From the NCBI GenBank assembly GCA_947172415.1, contig OX359191.1, forward strand, positions 8,107,130-8,171,129: DNA of 64,000 nucleotides. Direction: 5' to 3'. Made by a program: the position numbers and the translations under genes. The stretch comes from Chondrosia reniformis. Taxonomy: Eukaryota; Porifera; Demospongiae; Chondrillida; Chondrillidae. Within the stretch, counting starts at the first letter, position 1. Every line of letters starts with the position of its first letter. A model generated the notes under the pieces. That model saw only the letters and a list, made by a program, of their open reading frames with translations. It was not told the origin of the DNA and ran no database searches. Positions 21,301 to 33,000 of the stretch are shown here, in pieces.

Positions 21301-22587
21301 ATAACATGGCATTCCCTTCAAAATGTTACCATCGGATAAAACACACTTGTGAGGTGTGCACCATACTGTACATAGAAAGACTAATGTTTGCATGTTAATG
21401 TTCGCAAGATGCCAACAGGTACTTATACGTGTATAATATATACAGAGATAGGAAATGGTGTACGTATTAGGTAACTACGTACCTCCACAGTCCAAAGGAG
21501 CCACGAGACCTGGGAATAGCAAGCTCCTTCCTTCTCTCTTTCAAGATACCGGTCTTTGCTGCAGCACAATGGAGCAAATGCAAAGTGACTCTTGCACAGA
21601 AAATCACATTCCCAAATAGGATAGCACTGCATATAACCTTCATACACACATGCTACGGCTGAAATTCCAAATCTTTAGAATATACATAAATTAAATGACT
21701 AAAAGATCATTTCCTCAAAGCAGTAATTCCAGAGTTCAATGATGATGGTATCGATGCTTTAAGATCAGCTTTAAATTTTTAAGCATTAGATCTTAAGGAA
21801 TTCCTTTAATCCAAATATTTTTCAAACTTCAAAGACAGAGATCTACTTAACAAACATTGTACGGAAACACAGAAACTTCTATACCTATTGTATAGGAGTA
21901 TAGCACATTCCTACTGATCGACTACACCTTTGAATGTGAATTTCGGAAACATACCTACGTATATTATACGTATATATGTTGCAATAACCTCGCTAAACGC
22001 TCAATCATGGTTTCATGGTTCAATTAAACGATCTCTAATAATGCAAGAATTGCTACGTCAATTCCAAACTGAGACAATCTTAGATTTTAATCCATTTTTG
22101 CTACAGTTGGCGCGCCCCACGACGAACAATGCGAGCGATAGCACAAAGCTCGTTGTAAAAGGAAACAGTTGTAGAAAACGAATTACCGGTAATTTTACAA
22201 AAAATGAATTACCTAACTCTGAAAGAAGGAAATTCGTATCTTCGCCTTCTTTGTATGGCACGTGCCCATTGTTTGTATCCGCTTTCTTGTATTGTAGATC
22301 CAACTCCGAATAGCCCTCACTTGTCACATCAAAGAACTACAGCCAAAAAACACAGAGAAGAGCATCGACACTTAATCAGAGAAGCTCCTTAAAGTTGTTC
22401 AGATAAAGGAAATGGATATTTATCTCTCTGTACGTAAGTCATTTCATTTTATATCTACACTCCTTTTGATAAAAATGTACAATGATACAAGTTCATTCAC
22501 TATATCTATGTAAAGATATAATTTAGACGGGATTTAGATTTATGGATACTACGCACGTACCTCCTCTGTGGTGGAATTCGACGCCAT
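18326..22587 (-). CDS. Short oxysterol-binding-protein-related protein A, with FFAT-like motif
   Basis: Twelve exons keep frame: 22561-22587, 22213-22336, 21483-21558, 20766-20896, 20393-20553, 19981-20076, 19776-19901, 19480-19666, 19355-19412, 19124-19235, 18695-18789 and 18326-18440, giving 435 residues. ORPs move sterol or phosphatidylserine against PI4P at membrane contacts. Core motifs are FLGRDLTRVTMPVHFNEPLS, YGKPFNPLLGETFEYIRPD, EQVSHHPPITAMH with the PI4P-binding His pair, TTIHNLIFGGLWADHDGEV, CPTDSRKRPDQRFLEE and an end YSECSDIY. There is no PH domain. The N-terminus TTEEFFDVTSEG resembles an FFAT motif for ER-bound VAP proteins and spans the first exon junction. ORP-B next door is a tandem paralogue with matching introns from exon 4 on. 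Confidence 0.93.
18496..18611. mobile_element. Foldback element in the last ORP-A intron
   Basis: GATGAGACGGTTCATCTTTA on the left pairs with GAAGATGAACCATCTCAAAG on the right. The centre carries GGATGTTTCGACCCTGGGGG followed by TCTTCTTCAGCAATAAAAG, the inverted form of the loop in the SPCS1 foldback element. ORP-B lacks it at this position. Confidence 0.75.
20924..21092. repeat. Purine-rich GAGAG(G/A) microsatellite
   Basis: About 170 bp of almost pure G and A in units of GAGAGGAGAG and GAGAGGGGAG on the plus strand, in the ORP-A intron between 20897 and 21482. The transcript strand is therefore all pyrimidine, upstream of an exon acceptor. Long Arg/Glu reading frames across it come from composition only. 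Confidence 0.95.
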
Positions 22588-22791
22588 GTTTATGTTACTT
22601 CGTCATGTGATCGATTTACGGTCACGCCCGATAGATTGAGGCCTACGCACATATGAAACGAATTTTTGGGGAGAAAAAAAAACTAAATATCACTACAGTC
22701 ATTACATAAGGAGTGTTTAGTAGTACATATACTTAATTAGTTAATAGGTCCTATATAATGCATAGAATCATGTAGCTATAAAGTCAGACAT
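22588..22791. promoter_or_regulatory. Spacer between tandem ORP genes, likely ORP-A promoter
   Basis: 204 bp lie between the ORP-A start and the ORP-B stop, both on the minus strand. It must hold the ORP-B 3' end and the ORP-A promoter. I see no distinct motif. Confidence 0.4.
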
Positions 22792-25650
22792 TCAATATAT
22801 CTCTGGACATTCACTGTAATCATCCACGAGCTTGGCTTTCCAATACTTGTGGTTGAATTTGTAATAAGTAACACCAACTTCAGAATCTTCAGTTAGATCG
22901 AACCATCTGAGGTGAACAGAAAAGAACTGGATGTATATTGTCTCAATGTAATGTATATCAGGAACCTTGGCTTCCATGTGACACAGTCTTCTACTTTCTT
23001 TATTGTTTGTAGAGTTTGCTTTTGTTTATCTTCTAAACGCTGCTTCTCCACTGAGGCTTCATCAAGCTACAAATTACAATATTATTAGTAATATGAAATA
23101 GGTATAAAGCAAATTATAAAAGAGGCAATCTCCATACAGTCACTCCTCAGTCACTGAAGAAGACCCCAAACTTCTCAAGAAATTAAACTGTGTCTTAAGA
23201 CATGTACACTCAAAAGACTAAAGATGAACCATTCCAAAGATACAGACTACATACATTAGTATTAGTAGTATAATTCGTAAAGATATAAGGAAACTCCAAT
23301 ATCATTAATTAACAATTAAATAATATGCATCATGCAGCTGTTCATGATGTCATGAACATATGTACACATATGGAAGAATTCATGGCAATTTAAGGAACAT
23401 GCATGGCAGAGATATGTGGTTTCTTCTAACTATACATCAAGCCAATCTTTTAAAATTAATCTGTCAACCTTTTGATAATCTAAGTATACAGTTGCTTCAT
23501 TTGTCGACCATTCAAAAGATATTCATATAAAAACTTCTTTCAGTACCTTGTTCTCTTCAAGGAATCGCTGGTCTGGTCTTTTCCTTGAATCAGTTGGACA
23601 AAGTACACTTGGGTCTAGCTCATTCAGTGTCATGGAGAAGTGAGTAAATCCAAACTGCCTACATTATTATATATAGCAAACATGTTTGATTGCTAAACCT
23701 TGACAGACATGTACATTTCCCATTTTGCTTACTTTTCATGGTTAATAATACTTGCATTGGCAACCCAGATATTTACCCAATTATTGTCACCTAATTATAT
23801 GAATGTACATGCAAGCCAGATTTGTATTTTTAATGGATTTGAGTCCTAACCTTCTCCAGCTGCCTTGTACTCCATGTGAGAGTGCCACGCCCCCCTTAGA
23901 TTCATAACCAGATTGCCATCACTGTTGTAAACACTTCCTGAGAGCTCCTTGTACTTCCTACCAGCTGAGCTGTATGGAGTGAACCTTACCTTGGCACACT
24001 CTTCGGTGCCAGCGCATCGGACCACCACTTCACCATCCTGAGAAAGTGCATGTACGTATGTGGTACGTATGTATACATTTACATATTATGCATCTCAATT
24101 AACAGAGACTGATATATACACACAATGTCATGATATATGATATGCTCACATGGTCAGCCCATAGCCCTCCAAATATGAGGTTGTGTATTGTTGTAGCCGG
24201 CTTGTTCCAGTAGTAATGACGTCCATCAATTTTACTTTTAAAGTGTAAGAGTCCAGTTGGAGCTACCGTGGCCCACTATATGTGTGTAAGTATTTGTGAG
24301 TATTCAAAAAAACAGAACTTGTAATATATATAATGTGCATGCAGTTACTATTACATTGCTTACATACAGTAACCATATTAATTGCAGATAAATAGTATAC
24401 CTGTCCTCTGAATTTGATGTCCATTTTATATTCCTGCCAAAATGTCCAATCTCGTGATTCTACATGCATAGCAGTGACTGGAGGATTGTTACTTACCTAT
24501 ACATATAATATGCATGGGTTGTAAGATTATGTATATATATCATACACATACTGTGTATATCTAATTACTTGTTCTGTTGCACAATAATATCCTAAATCGG
24601 GCCTGACATATTCAAATGTCTCTCCCAACAATGGATTGAAAGGCTTGCCAAATCTTGATTGGGTCACTACCCAGCTTGAGCAAGCAAATGCAGCCAAATA
24701 AGCAAGTCTCAGTTGAAGGTTATCACTACCTATATATCCAGTGGAAGCCATGTTATCTTTATTAAACAATAATGATCACAAATGATTGTGGTTTCCTATA
24801 GGTATTAAAGCATTGAAGAGGCCTTATTGCCTATTAGATACGTATATATAGAGATCTATACAGTTATGCATTAATTATAAATTGTATATCTTTGATAGGG
24901 ATCTGTAACTTATATATATATGCATGGTAATGTACACAGATAATATAATGTTTCAATATTATAAATGTATCACTATATGCGTATGTGTTCCATATAAATA
25001 TATCACAGAAATATTCTGTTAATGATATTTATTAACTGCTACATTGTATTTCTAAAGATCCAATCACTTACCTGCAGCTTTGTCCAAAAGGTCACTATAT
25101 TCAATATCTTCCACTATTCTTTGAGTGAAGGAAAGGGGTTCATTGAAATGCACTGGCATGGTAACTCTAGTTAAATCTCTTCCTAAAAAGTGCTTTAAAA
25201 AACTGCATGGATATACAATGTATACCATGCAGAAGGTATAATGTACCTGCAAAAAGTAATCTTTATCAGAGAATATATACCCTCTCTATATATATTTAAG
25301 TATAGGGATGATAACGAATTCGAAGTATATGTCTATACATCTCCATGCATGTTTATAATGCATGTAGCTATAAGGATCGATGGAACTTTGTGTAGCTTAT
25401 ACGTGCAGCACTATATAGCATTATACCTCCACAGCTTGAGGGAATTACACTGCTGTTGTACTAGTTCCTTTCTCCTTTTCGTTAAGACACACGACTCCCC
25501 TGTGTATACAAAAATGTATAAGGTGCATAGAGTATATGCGCTCTTATAGTTAGTACACATGCACTCCTTTAATTTATAACTACCCAAAATTGGCAAAAGA
25601 AAGGTTGTGTCATTGTCTTCTTCACTTGGTTCTTCAACCGAGCGCTTCAT
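22792..25650 (-). CDS. Short oxysterol-binding-protein-related protein B, with altered EQVSNNPP motif
   Basis: Eleven exons keep frame: 25584-25650, 25427-25499, 25072-25202, 24569-24729, 24401-24496, 24150-24275, 23851-24037, 23733-23790, 23547-23658, 22966-23066 and 22792-22906, giving 408 residues. The core follows paralogue A: FLGRDLTRVTMPVHFNEPLS, FGKPFNPLLGETFEYVRPD, TTIHNLIFG, CPTDSRKRPDQRFLEE and an end YSECPEIY. The family signature EQVSHHPP reads EQVSNNPP here: both His codons are Asn (24483-24488). The N-terminus MKRSVEEPSEEDNDTTFLLP is acidic and has no FFAT-like motif. Frame, splice signals and exon lengths are intact, so it looks like a living gene. The donor of exon 22966-23066 is a weak GTTCCT. 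Confidence 0.92.
23150..23246. repeat. Partial copy of the GAAGACC foldback family in an ORP-B intron
   Basis: CAGTCACTGAAGAAGACCCC through AAAGACTAAAGATGAACCAT shares both the loop and one arm with the element at 18496-18611, but sits in a different intron, so it is a separate insertion. Confidence 0.6.
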
Positions 25651-26091
25651 AACTTCCCAATATACAGAATTAATCTATCGTTCTTATACTATATATAGAT
25701 ATACAATTGCAATGAACGATGTATGCAGGCCATATAGCGGCTGCACAGTTAGTATGTATCTTACCTGATATCCTCTTACCGAGCTAATTCTGCAGGTTTG
25801 GTATACCGGTAGACTACGGTTATATAGGAAACGGGGGCGATATGTGAAGCAATATAGCTACGTAGGAGCTTAGATCTATAAAGTAGTTACTGCAGCTTTA
25901 ATATAAAATCATTTTGTCTTATATCAGCAAATTTGGCTATGCTAGCGTTGTTTATATTTTAATTACAGTATACACATAAAATATATATGTAAGACATGCT
26001 ATGTATAATAGTTTAGAGTTCAACAGGCTATATAGTATTAGTAGTGAACAGCTATCTAATGCGTATGACTATTTGTATAGCTTAAAATTGT
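25651..26091. other. Intergenic between ORP-B and the SRCR receptor gene
   Basis: 441 bp of AT-rich DNA upstream of the ORP-B start and downstream of the SRCR gene stop. It should hold the ORP-B promoter and the receptor's 3' end. I see no open frame of note. Confidence 0.5.
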
Positions 26092-27025
26092 TTAGATGGA
26101 GCTGATAAATTCGTCATCTTCCTTAGAGTCTGAATATAGTGGATTTCCGAACTCGAGGAAATCTAAAAATTGTTAAAAAGAATTGATCTTTATCAATATA
26201 CGTATATATTGAATCTCACAGTCTATTACATGTACATATTATAGTAGTTAGTTCCAGTATAGTTATAATAGTACGTAACCTGTAAGGTCTATTGGTAGCA
26301 GGTCATTATAAAGTATATCACAGTCTATGTGTTACGGAACGTAAATAAGTCTTACTAGAAATATTAAAATTTTCTACAAAAATAGTGAAGATGTAGGGAT
26401 GGTACAAAAAGTACAGAAACAAGAAAGGATGTTACACAGTGAAGCATTAGCTGTGTATGAATCATACAAGCAAGGGTGTTGCAACATATCCCTACATCTG
26501 GCAGTACTACTGTACTCTATGATATTAAATTACCTCTAACTCTATCTTTATCTGGATCATATACCACTGGTTGTGAATCTTCCACTTCAGTCTTCTTACG
26601 TTCCCTGCGTCTAATAGGATAATAGTGAAGGACGGAATTATTTCTAATATATTTATCAAGTCTGGAAGATTGTCTATTTTTAACAGCTAGTTATTCTCTC
26701 ACTGAATTTGAAAGCTTACAGTTGAATTTCTTTATAAACAACTGTATTTATTAGTTATTAGAATTTCAAAACAACTGCTTAACAATATGCCATCACTGTT
26801 AATTAAAATGGATAACTTATAAGCAACTGTTCACATTATCCACACTACATATGTGTGTCCTAGAGTTTCAAGCTGTGTGATGCACTGGTACTTACTTCCA
26901 CACAAAGAAGAGCACGACAATAAGAATCACTACTACAACAACAATGATAATAATCAAAGGAATTACTACTCCAACAGCAACACCAACTCTCTGTTGCTCC
27001 AACCTTTGACGTTCTGCTACACCCG
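26092..27025 (-). other. SRCR receptor: membrane helix and cytoplasmic tail exons
   Basis: Exon 26896-27025 encodes GVAERQRLEQQRVGVAVG and then about 26 hydrophobic residues (VVIPLIIIIVVVVVILIVVL, FFVW). Exon 26534-26610 gives a basic stop-transfer stretch (RRERKKTEVEDSQPVVYD). Exon 26092-26162 ends DFLEFGNPLYSDSKEDDEFI then SSI. FGNPLY is an FxNPxY signal as used for clathrin uptake and PTB-domain binding, and the final S-S-I fits a class I PDZ ligand. A stop TAA follows at 26092-26094. Confidence 0.9.
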
Positions 27026-30000
27026 CTAAATAGAAACAAACACAAACTTACATAGTTAATCCCTGATTAGCAATTTTTAGAGATCATAAAAACAAGGAAT
27101 TTGAGTTAAAAAACCTAGTGGGGCTACTGCACCTGCATTTGAATTACTTGGCTGCTTTGTTGGACGTATATAGTCATAATCTTAACAATCCTGACCCTTA
27201 AGTATCTTCAAAATTATAAAAAAATTATCTTAAACTTATTGCAGGCCACCATTTTCAAATGGTGGCCTTCAATTGTGGCCCTAACCCAATTATATATCAC
27301 CATATATACATTTGATAAGTGTAACAACTAGAAGTAAGTATGTAAACAATATAGGGGCTGCTGCACCCTAAAATACACTAACCTTCATCATATATACAGC
27401 CATCAGGTGGTAGGTTATCGGCTCCAAACCAATATCCTGTATTTGTAGTAGGGTCAAGTTTACACTCAACCATCCATTCAATTCCTTTTGGTGCATAATC
27501 AGTTAAGCAGGAATATGATACAGATACATTAATATAGTAGGACAGAGCTGGCCACTGATCGTCAGGATACTCATACGTTGGTTCGACAGAGTTTTCAAGA
27601 GTTGGAGCATCAACACATGAAATAGCTGCAAAGAGGGGTCAGATTAGATTGGTTGATTCTTTATAAACAAGACTAAGTATTAGTTTTTATTTATATACTA
27701 TATAGTATATACTTTATTTATAATTCACAGGTTCTTGATTGTTTGTCCTCAAACAAACTTCACTTCACACATACTCAACCTGAAAATACCCTGACATCCT
27801 TCAGGGAGATCTGTGGAGTTAACTAAGGGGTTTGGTGTTTTCTTGTAGCCTTGCTTCATCAATTGTACCTGATATTATTATTTATTTGCCTATTCAAAGG
27901 TTCTATTTTAGCTCTCATCATAAGTATACCATTATCATGGGGAATAGGAAGTCGTTAATCTGGATAACCATAATCTGAAGGTTGTGCAAGACAAGAAACC
28001 CACCCAAGCTTCTGATCTCATATACGTATGTAATTAAAAAGGCGTATCACACAAAGATAACATTTTATAAACACTTACGCTGGCAGGACATATCTTCAGC
28101 AGTCCACTCTCCATTGGAGTGATCACACAATCTCATGGATGCTCCAACAGGCTCATAAGTCACATCACATGTCAGTGATTCAAACTGATTATGGTTTTCA
28201 TCAGTGCCAGTGGAAATGGTGCCAAACCTGACTTCTGGGTTGGCCGGACACGGCATCAAATTGGCTATAATGAGTACAATGGCACTTTGAGCATCAATGA
28301 TGGTCTCAACAATTGATAGAAAAGAATGACATTATGCATTAATATGTATACAAAAATGGATCCTTGTTAATCAACTTTGTCTCCTCCAAGATTACTAAGA
28401 CATGATAAGTGTCTGAGAGAGACCCTAAATGATGCTACATTACGTAGCAAGGTAAACAGGCACAGAAATAAAATAGTAGACCTACGTATGTAGTTCACTT
28501 TCTATTTTGTGCCAGGAAAGGCTACAGTGCACTACAAATAAGTGGCCCATGACCAGGTTGGTATATTAGGTAGTTCTGAAGAACTCACTTCCACAATTCA
28601 AACCAACTGGATCCCCTGAACATGACTCCAAAAGAGAGTATCCACAACTTGTGAGATGGTCTTCATTTCCATCACAGAAAAATTCCCCAATTCCAAGTGT
28701 TAGAGGTCTCTTCCAAGAAGGACTGGAAGTTTTGATTCCTTCATGATCAAATCCTAACTGCTTACATGCAACTGGATTGTCAGTAACCAAATTCCAATCG
28801 TCCTCACACACCCCCAGCCACTCCCCATGGATGCAGACTTCAATATAACCTCTTCTTTCTATAGTAGAACCTGTAAGTCTTATATCACCATGAGTGCATA
28901 CACCAGTACCTACATATGTACATATCAGAAAAGAATGAATTAATGTAATCTGTAATCATATCCTTTTGATTAGTATCACTGTTGGAACACACAAAAGGAT
29001 TCTCACCATCGTCCATTCTACAAATCACTCCAGCATCATTGTTATGGTCACAATTTGTAATGTCTTCTCCAGTCAAATATGGACATTGGTGTAGATTGTT
29101 CTCGTTTCCTAGGCAACCGACTGTTGTTATCAAAATTGGCAACCCATATCCACCTGGAAACCCTACATAATTATTTTCAAGTTTTTATGAACTGTTCAGT
29201 TTATGGAATGTGAAGAAGATATTGTTTACCAAGTACAAAATATTTGCAGTATATACTGTAGAAATAATATTGTTGCTATATTTGTAGGCACCATTACACC
29301 ATGAAAGTATAGACCACAAAATGTACCTACATGTTACTTATACGACAGCCATACATTGTATTGTCACTGTATTGTCAACTCTCAAGGTATTAATGTAATG
29401 GAAGAATTCCAGTGAAAATATTTTCATGTAAAGTGCACTGAGTGAAATAATTCCCCATACATACATAATATTGGGTCTTCTGCAAAATTTATCACACATT
29501 GTTTTTACAGTACTATTATGCTGACATACTTCCACCATTGAAAGGAGCATTATGACCAAGATCATAGGTTTGAGCACTGGTATATCCAAGTGATTTGCAC
29601 GCCACCTCTGCATCAGCCAGACCCCAATCTGCACTACATATTGTACCCCACTGGTTGCCAATGTAGATGTCAATTCTTCCTTCATTTTCTGTCTCACCAC
29701 CAACAAGACGAAGAGGAGGTGGAGGGGGATTGTAATCTGAAGCTGCATGAGAGAAAAGGAAGTATTTCAGTGTGTATATATACACCCTGTATGTATGATA
29801 GAAAATGCTGAATCAGCTGAAAATTAATTGTTTAAATGTAGTTATATTATGAATTACTAGTTATTATCTAGGTATGTAGATAAATTCATGATAAAAACAA
29901 ACAAACTGTTGTTCAATAATTTCCCTTATGGCTACTGTGTGAATTTGCTCACTATCACATATGACACCAGCAACCTCAAAAGAGAAACAGTTGTGGTTTC

Positions 30001-33000
30001 CAATTCCACCATGATAACAGAGATCAAGACGCTCTTCTCCACCCTGACATTCTACATCATCCAATAGAAAACCTGTACCAGTTCCAAAGCTTGAAAATGA
30101 TGTTGCTTGGAGAGCACCATTCTGATATCCCAGCTGTCTGCATGCAACATGAGCATCGGCAATATCCCAAAAGTCATCACAAACTGGACCAGATGCCCCT
30201 TCGTAATTGATGTACACATTTCCATATGAAGCATTACCACCACGTAATTCAATAGTAAATTCTGTGTTGAGTTCAGTTTCTACAAAAAATGTGAATTAAA
30301 AGCAGGATTTTATGATATTTAGTATCACGGGTTGCAGAACAAAACTTAAAAACACTTTCATTGGAAAATCTAACCCCATACAATGGGGAAAATGGCTTTG
30401 TTATACAGCTACGTATACTTTAACATTGTTACTTTCACTTACACATCTTGTAATAATCTGTAGGTACAAAGGGTAGGCATGCACACTCACCTGAGCACCT
30501 AACCCAGACATCAAAAAAGTGACTGCAGAATGAACCTGTGTATATGGTACACTCGTTAAGGTGAGATTCAGTACCCTCACACTCATAGTCAACCAGTGGT
30601 CCAGTTCCAAAGTCAAGAAGACTGAAAAATACTGAACCAAATTCAACTGCAGCTGCAAAACCCAAATGTCTACAAACAACTTGGGTATTTTCAAAAGTCC
30701 AGAAGAAACCACATGCAGATCCCCAACCTAGGGTCTCCACGTACACATCAACACGACCATATTCTGGTCCTGGAACCAGTCTGACATCTCCTTCATTTGG
30801 AAGACTTGGACCAGAAGCATCTGTAATTAAAATAAAATGAACCGGTCTATTATTATATCTTTGGTAGATGAAGTGTTAGTGTTGTGCTGTATACAATTCA
30901 CATTTTAATGAAAGGGGAAATCCCAAAAACAGCTATCTGGCCCAAAAAAGCAATTCTAATTCAAAGCTCAATAGACTTGCCCTAAGTCTCATAGGTTTTG
31001 TGTGTTTTAATTTTTAATCTATTACGTACCGTATAGCGGGAAAATTTGGTGAGGACTTAAATTTGGCGATTTGGCGAGTAGTTTGAAGCTCGCCAAATTT
31101 AATTCTTTGCCAAAGCATGATAGCTGCCAATGCAGCTATCGATTTCGAACACGTAATGGTACCGTCGTCCATTAAACAATTAAGCCAACGATTGCATCAT
31201 AGCTATGGGGCAATCTGCCAAATATAAAACTCGCCAAATGCTAAAATTGGGCATTTCACCAAATATATTGCCCGCCAAATGTTCCCACTATACGGTATAT
31301 TCTTTATGTATCCTTAGTCCTTATGATTGATAACCACATAGGAATGATTATTCATGATCTTAATATAATAATAGTACACTCACTGAGGCAGACCACTCCT
31401 GCAACTAGGTTGTTGGTGCAAGTTGTATTGACAGGTGCATCATACATGCAATCTGACAGTCTTTCCTCTAATCCAGTGCAGGAAACGGAACTTAGCCATA
31501 CAGTACCATTGGATGGAGACACATAATGGAAGTATTCAGATGTTGTTGACAAGTATGAAGCCTCGTAGCCCAGCTGTCTACAAACCACATTAGCTTCAGC
31601 TCCTGTCCAACTACCAGGGCAAATACCTCCCCAAGTGCCATCGTTCAAAACAAACACCACGCCCTCACTTTCAAATTCCCCATGCTGGAGACTCACACTT
31701 AGTGGATGCACTCGGTCACCTATAAATAACATTAATATATATTATATGCATTATATAATATCATCATTCTAACTATGTTGAATTATTAACGTCAGATAGT
31801 TTATATTGTCCCCCTGCTTAACATTATGAGATCCATTGTATACGTACGTACATAGAATTTCATGTAGCATACATAATAATGTTATGTACATACATTGGCA
31901 TCTGCTAGAAGACTATTTTAAGCAACCTCTGCAATCAATTTTATTAACTCACGGTTACATCTAAGAGCTACATCATAGGTATGTTGGCAGCCTTCCAAAC
32001 TCATGGGTGTCAGGGTACAAGAAGCAAGCGAATATTCATTTCCACTACAGCTAATACTATCAGGAAATATGGGAACAGTATCTGCAGCTACTTCAAACAA
32101 TGGATCTATGACAATAATATCTTTGACACCATTAAAGCCTGCCTGTCTACAAAACACATCTGCTGCAGCCCTGTTAATTGTGTTATTGCAAAGGGTATGC
32201 CATTGGCCCATAGCTAAGACCTCGGCTCTTCCTTCACCAGACACATATCCGGCAGACAAACGAACACTGGCAATTCTAGGCGCAACAACATCTATTGCAA
32301 TTATAAAAGAGAAAAATACTTCATAACATACATAATGTACGTATGTACGTATATACGTAGTATAGTAATGTATATATACAGTAAAACACTACAATTGTTA
32401 CATATGTGTATATTAAACGTTTCAAGATGTAAAATTGGGATTATATATATATAGTGCAAAGTTTAACAAGTCTTACCAGCACAATGAAGTTGAACATCTT
32501 CAGCGTGATGGCAAAAGTAGAGACTAAAGTCATCTTCAAAAGGACAGTCAATCAGATAACTCTCATTTCCAATACAACGCAGTGAGTGCATGTTAATTGG
32601 TCCAGCTGGTAACTCTTGTCCAAAGCTGTCGTCCCAGCTTACAACATCAGCAAATCCTAACTGCCTGCAAGCCACAAGTGCATCATTGCGATCAAATCCA
32701 TCGTCACACACAGTTCCCCATATTCCCCTGTAATAAATTTCCAGTCTGCCTTCAGCTTGTGAATCTCCATCCACGAGTCTCAAATCACCATTGGTATATT
32801 CTGTAGAATCTATTAGTCATAGGAAACATCGGTATTAATAGCATGTACAAACATGATACACGTACGTAGCTACATATATTAGCACTGCATATACTTTTAA
32901 CAAATTCACTTACATAATGGATCATAACTAAACATCTACTACTAAGTTTAATGAACTTACCGACTTTACAGATGACACTGGCATCATAGGCATGTACACA

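Noticed and set aside
29338-29785. Alternative frames overlapping SRCR exons on the same strand.
   Set aside because: They are shifted shadows; the exon at 29530-29742 has the SRCR pattern and proper splice sites.
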